This document shows positions 1 to 6,448 of a DNA stretch of 9,170 bases, one piece after another. Each line of letters opens with the position of its first letter. Position 1 is the stretch's first letter. Origin of the DNA: Flavobacteriaceae bacterium UBA6231 (lineage in GTDB: Bacteria; Bacteroidota; Bacteroidia; Flavobacteriales; Flavobacteriaceae); NCBI GenBank assembly GCA_002441545.1, contig DJWL01000158.1, positions 946 through 10,115 on the forward strand, read 5' to 3'. The translations under genes were made by a program, and so were the position numbers. The notes beneath the pieces were generated by a model. That model had not been told where the DNA came from, did not search any database, and saw only the letters and a program-made list of their open reading frames with translations.

Positions 1-438
1 ATTAACGTAGGTATTTCGGTATCACGTGTTGGTGGAAATGCTCAGATAAAATCTATGAAAAAAGTGGCAGGTACTTTAAAATTAGACCAAGCGCAATATC
101 GTGAATTAGAAGCGTTTGCTAAGTTTGGTTCAGATTTAGATGCCGTTACTTTAAACGTAATTGAAAAAGGAAAGCGTAACGTTGAGATTTTAAAGCAAGC
201 TCAAAATGACCCTTTTAAAGTTGAAGATCAAATTGCCATTATTTATGCAGGATCTAAAAACTTATTAAGAGATGTGCCTGTTGAAAAAATTAAAGAATTT
301 GAAAGAGATTTTTTGGAATTCTTAAAAGCTAAACATGCCAATGTATTGGCAGATTTAAAAGCAGGAAAATTAACTGATGAAGTTACAGATACATTAACAG
401 CTGTAGCAAAAGATTTATCAAGTAAATATAAAGCATAA
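1..438 (+). CDS. atpA: ATP synthase F1 subunit alpha, 3' part (5' end outside window)
   Basis: This is the last 145 codons of the F1 alpha subunit, the non-catalytic nucleotide-binding subunit of the F1 head of the membrane-bound ATP synthase. The frame is open from base 1 with no start needed: the first residues INVGISVSRVGG match the strongly conserved alpha-subunit segment in which the Arg of SVSRVGG corresponds to the arginine finger (Arg376 in E. coli numbering) reaching into the catalytic site of beta. AQYRELEAFAKFGSDLD follows, also an alpha signature. An ATG at 55 lies inside the conserved region and is not the start. The rest is the helical C-terminal domain, ending in TAA at 436-438. 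atpG follows after 66 bases, which supports an atp operon read left to right. Identification is by recognised motifs; missing N-terminal domains simply lie outside the window. Confidence 0.98.
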   Translation: MNVGISVSRVGGNAQIKSMKKVAGTLKLDQAQYRELEAFAKFGSDLDAVTLNVIEKGKRNVEILKQAQNDPFKVEDQIAIIYAGSKNLLRDVPVEKIKEFERDFLEFLKAKHANVLADLKAGKLTDEVTDTLTAVAKDLSSKYKA

Positions 439-450
439 TTAGATTTTAGT

Positions 451-504
451 TTGAGTAGTGAGTTATTAACTTGCTACTGAATACTCAATACTAACAACTA
501 ACAT
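451..504. repeat. 7-base periodic tract in the atpA-atpG spacer, with dyad symmetry
   Basis: The trinucleotide ACT recurs exactly every seven bases at 469, 476, 483, 490 and 497, and its complement AGT occurs at 454 and 461, also seven apart. The two phases meet around 466, so the repeat folds on itself. Units drift in sequence (for example GAATACT at 479, CAATACT at 486, AACAACT at 493) while the period holds. The tract runs into the atpG start codon at 505. This is directly visible; its origin or role is not known to me. Confidence 0.7.
454..478 (+). other. Predicted hairpin between atpA and atpG
   Basis: AGTAGTGAGTT (454-464) can pair with AACTTGCTACT (468-478) as 11 pairs, two of them G-U, around a three-base loop; opening the last one or two pairs gives a more comfortable loop. 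An alternative outer pairing joins TTGAGTA (451-457) with TACTCAA (482-488). There is no T-run behind it, so it is not a standard terminator. It could affect mRNA processing or the relative expression of alpha and gamma, which is inference. Confidence 0.55.
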
Positions 505-1365
505 ATGGCAAACTTAAAAGAAATACGTAATAGAATAACATCGGTATCTTCAACGATGCAGATTACCAGTGCCATGAAAATGGTATCTGCTGCAAAGTTA
601 AAGAAGGCACAAGATGCCATTACCGCTATGCGTCCTTATGCCGATAAATTAACCGAACTATTACAAGGCTTAAGTGCAACTTTAGATGCTGATTCTGGAA
701 GTAAATTTTCTACTCAAAGAGAAGTAAAAAATGTATTAATTGTTCCTATTACATCAAACAGAGGTTTGTGCGGTGCTTTTAATTCAAACATTATTAAGCA
801 AACACAAAGTTTAATTGATAATGAGTATGCTGGTAAAAAAGTTTCAATTTTAGCTATTGGAAAGAAAGGGAATGATGCTTTTTCTAAGAAAAAAATAGTT
901 ATTGGAAACCATAGTACTCTTTTTGATGACTTAACCTTTGATAATGTTGCTGAAGTTGCAGAAACTTTAATGGCTAAATTTATTTCTGGTGAGTTCGATA
1001 AAATAGAAATTGTTTACAATAAGTTTAAAAACGCAGCAACACAAGAAGTTATGACAGAACAATTTTTACCAATTGTTCCTATTCAAAATGTTGCAAATGT
1101 AAACTTAGATTATATTTTTGAGCCTTCAAAAGTTGAAATCGTTGAGCAATTAATTCCTAAGTCATTAAAAACACAGTTATACAAAGGCATTAGAGACTCT
1201 TTTGCAAGCGAACATGGTGCTCGTATGACTGCAATGCACAAAGCAACAGATAACGCCACAGAATTAAGAGATCAGCTTAAATTAACATACAACAAAGCAC
1301 GTCAAGCTGCTATTACTAATGAAATCCTTGAGATTGTTGGTGGTGCAGAAGCTTTAAATAATTAA
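505..1365 (+). CDS. atpG: ATP synthase F1 subunit gamma
   Basis: The gamma subunit forms the central rotor shaft that couples proton flow through Fo to the catalytic F1 head. The 286-residue product has the usual length. Its N-terminal helix (about residues 2-38, with MQITSAMKMVSAAKLKKAQ) and C-terminal helix (about 228-286, with SEHGARMTAMHKATDNA at about 235-251) are the two conserved segments that make the coiled coil of the shaft. The middle domain carries SNRGLCGAFN (84-93), the equivalent of the familiar DRGLCG motif. The ATG at 505 is chosen because the conserved MANLKEIRNRI start of the family begins there. It follows atpA and is closed by a strong terminator at 1403-1430, so it is the last gene of this atp operon; no atpD or atpC appears in the rest of the window. 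Confidence 0.98.
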   Translation: MANLKEIRNRITSVSSTMQITSAMKMVSAAKLKKAQDAITAMRPYADKLTELLQGLSATLDADSGSKFSTQREVKNVLIVPITSNRGLCGAFNSNIIKQTQSLIDNEYAGKKVSILAIGKKGNDAFSKKKIVIGNHSTLFDDLTFDNVAEVAETLMAKFISGEFDKIEIVYNKFKNAATQEVMTEQFLPIVPIQNVANVNLDYIFEPSKVEIVEQLIPKSLKTQLYKGIRDSFASEHGARMTAMHKATDNATELRDQLKLTYNKARQAAITNEILEIVGGAEALNN

Positions 1366-1400
1366 TGTCATGCTGAATTTGTTTCAGCACTCAAATAATT
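1366..1400. repeat. Hairpin-forming, dispersed-repeat-like element downstream of atpG
   Basis: TGCTGAA (1371-1377) and TTCAGCA (1383-1389) form a perfect 7-bp inverted repeat around the loop TTTGT, inside TGTCATGCTGAATTTG... starting at 1366. From memory, closely similar short elements recur between genes in many Flavobacteriaceae genomes, so I call it a probable copy of a dispersed intergenic repeat. The hairpin is seen; membership in a repeat family is recollection and needs a genome-wide search. No T-run follows it, so the true terminator is the next hairpin. Confidence 0.5.
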
Positions 1401-1402
1401 TT

Positions 1403-1430
1403 AGCCTCACAATTTTGTGAGGCTTTTTTA
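1403..1430 (+). terminator. Rho-independent terminator of the atp operon
   Basis: AGCCTCAC (1403-1410) pairs perfectly with GTGAGGCT (1417-1424) around a six-base loop AATTTT, and the stem runs into a T-run at 1424-1429. GC-rich stem, short loop and T-run in the right order make this the clearest terminator of the window. It lies 37 bases behind the atpG stop and separates the atp operon from the next gene. Confidence 0.9.
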
Positions 1431-1450
1431 TGGCATCAATTTTGAAATAG

Positions 1451-1458
1451 TATCTTTA
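1451..1458 (+). promoter_or_regulatory. Possible -7 promoter element for the secreted hypothetical gene
   Basis: TATCTTTA matches seven of eight positions of the Bacteroidota -7 consensus TAnnTTTG, the last G being A. It lies between the atp terminator and the ATG at 1479, where a new promoter is required. I see no convincing -33 TTTG at the usual distance, so the call rests on the -7 box and position alone. Confidence 0.4.
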
Positions 1459-1478
1459 TTAATATTAAGAAAACTACT

Positions 1479-1988
1479 ATGAGCTATTTAAAAAAGATTG
1501 GTTTCTTCCTTATGTTGTTTTTTATAGTAATTGTTATTTCACAGTGCAGCATCGCCCAGAAAATGCAAACTTCATTGCCTTTCCTAATCGGAGATGTTTA
1601 TTATCAAAATTGGGTTTCAGGCGTTAAAGAAGGAGGTTCTGGCACAAATATTTATATTCAAATTGTTTCTAGCACAAAGCAAATTGAATTAGATAGTGTT
1701 TATTTTCAAGGTAAAGTAACTAAACTCGAATTGACAAATAATATGATTGGCATAGGTAGGTTTAACTCAAATACCAAGTCTAAAAACGATATTATTTTGA
1801 GTAATGAACCTTATGCCGAATATGGTAATAAAGTTCCAGAATTGATTAAAAAAATTCCGTTTGATTTAAATGAAAACCAGTGTGTTATTAGTTATAAAGA
1901 AGGAAATCAAATCAAATATTTTAAGATAGATAACATTAGAAAAAAAGAATTACTTGCCTATCCAAGCTCGCCTAATAATAAGGAATAA
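1479..1988 (+). CDS. Small secreted protein of unknown function
   Basis: A 169-residue protein with no function I can assign. It begins with a signal peptide: Lys at 5 and 6, a hydrophobic stretch at about 8-22, then SIA before Gln27. A cut after Ala26 would leave Gln at +1, as is common for signal peptidase I substrates in Bacteroidota. The mature part is about 143 residues, rich in alternating hydrophobic and polar residues, suggesting a mainly beta fold. Notable stretches are YYQNWVSGVKEGGSGTNIYI (41-60), LDSVYFQGKVTKLEL (71-85), EYGNKVPE (114-121), and a C-terminal LLAYPSSP (158-165). I recall similar short exported proteins in other Flavobacteriaceae, which suggests a lineage-conserved family. 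ATG 1479 is chosen because the signal peptide starts there. It stands alone between a terminator and a probable promoter, so neighbours give no clue to its job. Confidence 0.8.
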   Translation: MSYLKKIGFFLMLFFIVIVISQCSIAQKMQTSLPFLIGDVYYQNWVSGVKEGGSGTNIYIQIVSSTKQIELDSVYFQGKVTKLELTNNMIGIGRFNSNTKSKNDIILSNEPYAEYGNKVPELIKKIPFDLNENQCVISYKEGNQIKYFKIDNIRKKELLAYPSSPNNKE

Positions 1989-1990
1989 TG

Positions 1991-1998
1991 TATTTTTG
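1991..1998 (+). promoter_or_regulatory. Candidate -7 promoter element for the flippase operon
   Basis: TATTTTTG is a full match to the Bacteroidota -7 consensus TAnnTTTG. It begins three bases after the stop codon of the preceding gene and lies about 50 bases before the TTG start at 2048. No clear TTTG is present at the expected -33 distance. Transcription would begin at about 2005, just before the 2009-2028 hairpin. Confidence 0.45.
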
Positions 1999-2008
1999 TT
2001 TTAGAATA

Positions 2009-2028
2009 GCTAAAAACGTATTTTTAGC
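2009..2028 (+). other. Perfect 8-bp hairpin in the presumed leader of the flippase gene
   Basis: GCTAAAAA (2009-2016) and TTTTTAGC (2021-2028) pair perfectly around the loop CGTA. No T-run follows on the plus strand, so it is a poor terminator in that direction. If transcription starts near 2005 the hairpin would sit at the very 5' end of the mRNA, where such stems can stabilise transcripts; that role is inference. It could also be a weak terminator remnant for the preceding gene. Confidence 0.5.
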
Positions 2029-2047
2029 AGAATAAAAACTTACTTTC

Positions 2048-3472
2048 TTGAGCGTTTTAAAAAAGTTTTTTAAAGACACAATCATTTATGGTTTAGCCAC
2101 GGTTTTACCACGTCTAATGAACTTTTTATTAGTTCCTCTTCATACAGGAAAATTAGAAACATCAAGTTATTCAGACAACACTACTTTTTACGTTTACGCT
2201 GCTTTTTTTAATGTGCTGCTTACCTATGGAATGGAAACCTCTTTTTTTAGGTTTTTTAATAAGTCAGAAGAAAAAAACAAGGTGTTTTCGACAACATTTA
2301 TAAGTTTGGCAATGACTACTATTTTATTTTTGGCAGTAGTAATCATTTTTAATCAGGAACTTTCTGGTTGGTTAAATATATCACCAAAATATTTTAAAAT
2401 ACTTGTTGGTTTATTGGTTTTAGATACACTTGTAGTAGCGCCTTTTGCCTACTTAAGAGCCACAGGAAGGCCAATTAAGTTTGCTGCTATTAAAATTGCA
2501 AACATTGTAATTTATGTGTTGCTTAATTATTTCTTTTTATGGGCAATACCAAAATTTAAAATAGATTTTCCTGGGTATGATAAATCAGATTTAGTACAAT
2601 ATATATTTATAGCCAATTTAGTAGCAAGTGTTATTACTTTTTTAATGCTAATTCCTTATTTCTTTAAAACAAAATTAGAGTTTAGCACGACTATTTTTAA
2701 ACAGCTTTTAAATTATGGCTGGCCCATAATGGTTGCTGGATTAGCCTATGTAATTAATGAAAATTTTGATAAATGGATTCTTCCTTATTTATTAGGTAAG
2801 GATATAAACGGAGCTTACAGTGGTTGTTATAAAATAGCCATGTTTATGACCATTTTTATTCAGGCGTTTCGCTTGGGTGCTGAGCCTTTTTTCTTTTCAC
2901 ATTCTAAGGAAATAAACGCAAAACAGACCTATGCTTTGATTATGAAATATTTTGTAATTGTGGGCAGTTTTATGTTGGTTTTTATAATTTCTTATCTAGA
3001 TATATTTAAAGAGTTATTAGTTAAAGATGAAAGTTATTGGCAAGCTATTACCATAGTGCCAATAGTTTTACTTGCCAACCTATGTTTAGGTATTTATTTT
3101 AATTTGGCTATTTGGTATAAACTAACAGATAAGACCAAGTATGGCATGTATTTATCAATAGTTGGAGCAATCATCACAATTGTCTTTAACCTTGTTATGA
3201 TAAATAAAATAGGTTTTATAGCTTCGGCGTGGGCAACTTTAGCTGCTTATGGAATCATGATGACATTATCTTATGTAATTGGCCAAAGATTTTATTCAGT
3301 ACCATATGATATAAAAAGAATTTTGGGCTATTTAGCTCTAGCAATTATTTTATCTCTTATAAGCTTAAATACAAGTACAAATTATTATATAAACACCTTT
3401 TTAGTTTTGTTATTTTTGGGCAGTATTGGTTTGTTTGAAAAAAATGAATTAAAAAAATTATTAAAGCGATAA
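2048..3472 (+). CDS. Polysaccharide/lipid-linked glycan flippase, MOP superfamily (Wzx-like)
   Basis: A 474-residue integral inner-membrane protein of the MOP exporter superfamily (Wzx/MurJ-like polysaccharide biosynthesis proteins), which flip lipid-linked saccharides across the cytoplasmic membrane. About 12-14 hydrophobic segments are spread over the chain, for example 84-101, 117-134, 151-167, 187-204, 225-236, 301-316, 334-350, 367-384, 388-411, 424-438 and 447-462. Conserved-looking features are the amphipathic start SVLKKFFKDTIIYGLATVLP, FRFF (67-70), and a charged loop with FRLGAEPFFFS (274-284). The start is TTG at 2048: an in-frame stop at 2033-2035 excludes anything upstream, and the first ATG (residue 24) would cut into the first membrane segment. 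The substrate cannot be read from sequence; the nearby nucleotidyltransferase suggests a glycan pathway. dut follows one base after the stop, implying co-transcription. Confidence 0.88.
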   Translation: MSVLKKFFKDTIIYGLATVLPRLMNFLLVPLHTGKLETSSYSDNTTFYVYAAFFNVLLTYGMETSFFRFFNKSEEKNKVFSTTFISLAMTTILFLAVVIIFNQELSGWLNISPKYFKILVGLLVLDTLVVAPFAYLRATGRPIKFAAIKIANIVIYVLLNYFFLWAIPKFKIDFPGYDKSDLVQYIFIANLVASVITFLMLIPYFFKTKLEFSTTIFKQLLNYGWPIMVAGLAYVINENFDKWILPYLLGKDINGAYSGCYKIAMFMTIFIQAFRLGAEPFFFSHSKEINAKQTYALIMKYFVIVGSFMLVFIISYLDIFKELLVKDESYWQAITIVPIVLLANLCLGIYFNLAIWYKLTDKTKYGMYLSIVGAIITIVFNLVMINKIGFIASAWATLAAYGIMMTLSYVIGQRFYSVPYDIKRILGYLALAIILSLISLNTSTNYYINTFLVLLFLGSIGLFEKNELKKLLKR

Positions 3473-3473
3473 C

Positions 3474-3908
3474 ATGCAAATAAAAATCATTAATAAGTCT
3501 TCACACGATTTACCAAGTTATGAAACCATTGCTTCAGCAGGCATGGATTTAAGAGCCAATATTTCAGAACCAATCACGTTAAAACCTTTAACCAGAACCA
3601 TAGTAAAAACAGGACTGTTTATTGAATTACCAATAGGGCTTGAAGCACAAGTGCGTCCAAGAAGTGGCTTAGCCGCAAAAAAAGGAGTTACAGTTCTTAA
3701 TTCACCAGGAACGGTTGATGCTGATTATAGAGGAGAAATAGGGGTAATTTTAGTTAATCTTTCAAATGAGGATTTTATTATTGAAAATGGAGAAAGAATA
3801 GCCCAATTAGTCATAGCAAAACACGAACGAGCTGAATGGATTCATGTAGAAGAGCTTTCTGAAACGTCTCGTGGCGAAGGCGGTTTTGGAAGCACGGGAA
3901 CCAAGTGA
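3474..3908 (+). CDS. dut: Deoxyuridine 5'-triphosphate nucleotidohydrolase (dUTPase)
   Basis: Cytosolic homotrimeric enzyme that hydrolyses dUTP to dUMP and pyrophosphate, keeping uracil out of DNA and feeding dTMP synthesis. All five dUTPase motifs are present in the 144-residue chain: AGMDLRA (22-28), RPRSGLA (61-67), GTVDADYRGEI (79-89), GERIAQLVI (106-114) and the glycine-rich C-terminal arm RGEGGFGSTG (133-142). Asp82 corresponds to the residue that positions the catalytic water, Tyr85 to the one stacking on the deoxyribose, and Phe138 of the arm should cap the uracil. Length is normal for the trimeric class. The ATG lies one base behind the flippase stop, so translation is probably coupled. 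The TGA stop is in register with a 7-base repeat tract that fills the start of the following spacer. Confidence 0.97.
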   Translation: MQIKIINKSSHDLPSYETIASAGMDLRANISEPITLKPLTRTIVKTGLFIELPIGLEAQVRPRSGLAAKKGVTVLNSPGTVDADYRGEIGVILVNLSNEDFIIENGERIAQLVIAKHERAEWIHVEELSETSRGEGGFGSTGTK

Positions 3909-3936
3909 TTAACGAGTTACGATTAACGATTTTTGA
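3907..3936. repeat. 7-base tandem repeat starting at the dut stop codon
   Basis: Consecutive heptamers are TTAACGA (3909), GTTACGA (3916), TTAACGA (3923) and the degraded TTTTTGA (3930). GA falls at the end of each unit, and the GA of the dut TGA stop (3907-3908) is in the same register, giving five in phase. The rest of the 108-base spacer up to 4016 is AT-rich without a clear promoter or terminator. The period matches that of the atpA-atpG tract although the units differ. Confidence 0.7.
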
Positions 3937-4016
3937 TGTTATAATTAGAATAGAAAAAGCAATGTATTTGTGGTTAAAATAAACAGCTCAACAAATAAAC
4001 AAATCAACTTAAAAGC

Positions 4017-5036
4017 ATGAAAATAATAGTACCAATGGCGGGACGTGGTTCTCGTTTAAGACCGCATAGTTTAACAGTTCCTAAACCATTAATACCAGTT
4101 GCAGGACAGCCAATAGTTCACAGATTGGTTAAGGATATTGCTAAAGTTTTAAATGAACCAATTGATGAAATAGCCTTTATTTTAGGAGAACCTGCTTTTT
4201 TCGGGGATGATGTTGTTGAAAGTTTAAAAGAGTTAGCTAATGATTTAGGAGCAAAAGCATCTATTTATCGCCAAGACCAACCATTGGGCACTGGTCATGC
4301 CATTATGTGTGCTAAAGAATCATTATCTGGTCCTGCGGTAATTGCATATGCTGATACACTTATTAGAGCCAATTTTACTTTAGATCCTCAAGCTGATGCT
4401 GTTATTTGGGTAAAACAAGTTGATAAACCAGAAGCCTATGGCGTTGTGAAATTAAACGGTAAAGAAGAGATTGTTGAATTGGTTGAAAAACCAAAAGACT
4501 TTATTAGTGATTTAGCTGTTATAGGCATATACTACTTTAAAGATGTTGGCGTTTTAAAACAAGAATTGCAATATGTTCTAGATAATAATATTGTAAATGG
4601 TGGAGAATATCAAATTAATGATGGCATTAAAGGCATGATGGCAAAAGGGAAAGTATTTAAAACAGGGCAGGTTGATGAATGGATGGATTGCGGAAATAAA
4701 GCCATAACCATTGAAACCAATACCAGAATGTTAGGGTTTCTAAAAACTGATGGAGAAGAACAAATGATTGCACCATCTGTAAAAAAAACCAATTCTAAAA
4801 TTATCGAACCATGTTTTATTGGTGAAAATGTGGTGTTAAATAATACAACAATTGGCCCTAATGTTTCTGTTGGCAATAATTGTACAATAGAGAATGCAGT
4901 AATTAAAAACAGCCTAATTCAAACACATACAATAATTAAAAATGCTCATTTAGAAGATGCCATGATAGGCAACCATGTATTTTATGATGGACATTTTAAA
5001 GCAGTAAGCCTTGGTGACTATTCAGTTTTGGAATAA
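4017..5036 (+). CDS. Sugar-phosphate nucleotidyltransferase (NDP-sugar pyrophosphorylase) with beta-helix tail
   Basis: Cytosolic enzyme that should join a sugar 1-phosphate to an NTP, giving an NDP-sugar and pyrophosphate. The N-terminal Rossmann-like catalytic domain (about 1-245) begins with the signature MAGRGSRLRP (7-16) and PKPLIPVAG (22-30), whose Arg and Lys bind the triphosphate and sugar phosphate. QPLGTGHA (88-95) is the nucleotide-binding loop, YADT (111-114) holds the metal-binding Asp113, and VEKP (156-159), GEYQINDGI (196-204) and EWMDCGN (221-227) are further family marks. Residues from about 262 to 339 show hexapeptide-type repeats (CFIGENVVL, TTIGPNVSVGNNCTI), a left-handed beta-helix usual for oligomerisation in this family. 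Sugar and base specificity (RmlA-, GlmU-, or GDP-mannose-type) cannot be decided by eye. It follows dut after 108 bases and probably supplies an envelope glycan pathway together with the flippase. Confidence 0.9.
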   Translation: MKIIVPMAGRGSRLRPHSLTVPKPLIPVAGQPIVHRLVKDIAKVLNEPIDEIAFILGEPAFFGDDVVESLKELANDLGAKASIYRQDQPLGTGHAIMCAKESLSGPAVIAYADTLIRANFTLDPQADAVIWVKQVDKPEAYGVVKLNGKEEIVELVEKPKDFISDLAVIGIYYFKDVGVLKQELQYVLDNNIVNGGEYQINDGIKGMMAKGKVFKTGQVDEWMDCGNKAITIETNTRMLGFLKTDGEEQMIAPSVKKTNSKIIEPCFIGENVVLNNTTIGPNVSVGNNCTIENAVIKNSLIQTHTIIKNAHLEDAMIGNHVFYDGHFKAVSLGDYSVLE

Positions 5037-5076
5037 CTTTTGAAGAGCTTCATTAACATATTCAATATCTTTTAAT

Positions 5077-6438
5077 TTGAAACATAAAATCTATATACTT
5101 CTTTTTTACTTCGGAATGATTTTCATTCCGCAGAGTATTTTTGCACAGGTAGATTTTAATAAAAAACCAAATGATGATTTAGGAGATTTAGATGACAAAT
5201 TTCAAGAATTATTTTTTGAGGCGTTAAAACAAAAAGGCATTGAAAACTATGACCGCTCTGTAGAAGTACTTTTAAAATGTATTGAATTAGATAATACTCA
5301 ATCAGTTTTATATTTTGAATTGGGTAAAAATTATATTTATCTTAAAAATTTTGGTGCTGCAGAAGATGCTTTAAAAACAGCTGTAAATAAGCAACCAGAT
5401 AACGAATGGTACTTAGATGCTCTTTATGGTTTGTATGTGCAGCAAAATGAGTCTGATAAAGCTATAAAGACCTTAAAACAACTTGTAAGTTACTATCCAG
5501 ATTACAGAGAGGATTTGGTAGCCATATACATTTCAACAAAAAAGTATAATGATGCCTTAAAATTATTAGATGAAATAGATGAAGAATCAGGTATTTCACC
5601 ATCAAGAGATTATATGCGTAATCAAATTTATGCTGCAACTGGACGCAAGAAAGATCAAATTAAGAATTTAGAGAAACGCGTTGATGATAATCCAGATAAA
5701 GAGGCTAATTATTTGGCCTTAATTTATAGGTATAGTGAGAATAATGAAAACGAAAAAGCCTTTGAAACAGCAAAAGAATTACTAAAGGTCAATCCTGAAT
5801 CACAGTTGGTTCACCTAGCACTTTATAAATTTTATTTAGAGGATAATGATGCTGAAAAAGCTATAGAGTCTATGAAAATTGTGATGAATAGTCCTCAAAT
5901 AAAACCAGAATCAAAACTTAAAGTGCTTTCAGATTTTGTTGCTTTTGTTGGAAAAAATCCTCAGTATGAACCTGCATTAGTAGAAGCAACTACCTTAGCT
6001 GGAGATACCAAAAACTCTAAATCTGATATTGAAATTGCTCAATATTATTTATCTCAAGGCGATAAATTACATGCGCTTCAATATTATGAACAGGCTTTAG
6101 CTATTGAAAGCGATAACTTTGCTGTTTTGCGTAATATTTTGTTGTTGCATATAGATTTAAAACAGTTTGATTTAGCTGTTGAACAAAGTAATAATGCGCT
6201 CAATAAATACCCATCTCAACCAATTATTTATTTAATTAATGGCGTTGCTTTAAACGAACTAAAAAGAGCTAAAGAAGCCGCAAATATTTTAGAAGCAGGA
6301 TTGGATTTTATTATTGATGACACAAAAATGGAAATAGATTTTTATAATCAATTAAGTATTGCTTATACATTGTTGAACAATGCTTCTAAAGCAAAAACGT
6401 TTAGTGATAAAGCCAAACAATTAGAAACCCCAAATTAA
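5077..6438 (+). CDS. Secreted tetratricopeptide-repeat (TPR) protein
   Basis: A 453-residue exported protein made almost entirely of TPR helix pairs. A signal peptide spans residues 1-23, with Lys2/Lys4, a hydrophobic core at about 5-17, and SIFA before Gln24, so the mature protein would begin with Gln. After an acidic linker (about 28-40) come TPR-like units at roughly 42-74, 76-108, 109-142, 144-168, 205-239, 241-270, 317-346, 347-380, 381-414 and 420-449, with the typical small/large residue pattern (for example YLSQGDKLHALQYYEQALAI). The start is TTG at 5077: no ATG precedes it in frame back to the stop at 5041-5043, and the first ATG (residue 14) would destroy the signal peptide. TPR arrays bind partner proteins, so a periplasmic scaffold role is likely; the partner may be the DUF4292 lipoprotein encoded 10 bases downstream, which is inference. 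Confidence 0.88.
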   Translation: MKHKIYILLFYFGMIFIPQSIFAQVDFNKKPNDDLGDLDDKFQELFFEALKQKGIENYDRSVEVLLKCIELDNTQSVLYFELGKNYIYLKNFGAAEDALKTAVNKQPDNEWYLDALYGLYVQQNESDKAIKTLKQLVSYYPDYREDLVAIYISTKKYNDALKLLDEIDEESGISPSRDYMRNQIYAATGRKKDQIKNLEKRVDDNPDKEANYLALIYRYSENNENEKAFETAKELLKVNPESQLVHLALYKFYLEDNDAEKAIESMKIVMNSPQIKPESKLKVLSDFVAFVGKNPQYEPALVEATTLAGDTKNSKSDIEIAQYYLSQGDKLHALQYYEQALAIESDNFAVLRNILLLHIDLKQFDLAVEQSNNALNKYPSQPIIYLINGVALNELKRAKEAANILEAGLDFIIDDTKMEIDFYNQLSIAYTLLNNASKAKTFSDKAKQLETPN

Positions 6439-6448
6439 AAAAGCGTTT

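Noticed and set aside
451..504. CRISPR-like or riboswitch interpretation of the heptad tract
   Set aside because: A 7-base period is far too short for CRISPR repeats and spacers, and no known aptamer core or expression platform is recognisable before atpG.
1479..1565. Lipoprotein reading of the hypothetical protein (Cys23 in VISQC)
   Set aside because: Gln at the -1 position does not fit a lipobox, whereas SIA followed by Gln27 is a good signal peptidase I site for Bacteroidota.
3932..3972. Promoter before the nucleotidyltransferase gene (TTTG at 3932, TATTTGTG at 3965)
   Set aside because: The -7 box has an internal mismatch and the 29-base spacing is too long. A separate promoter in this 108-base spacer remains possible but not supported.
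4610..4876. 88-codon open frame on the minus strand inside the nucleotidyltransferase gene
   Set aside because: It lies wholly within a gene with clear family motifs and shows no recognisable protein features; it is a shadow frame.
5039..5073. Promoter before the TPR gene (TTTG at 5039, TATCTTTT at 5066)
   Set aside because: The spacing is 23 bases, the -7 box lacks its final G, and transcription would start at or after the TTG start codon at 5077; read-through from the gene 40 bases upstream is simpler.
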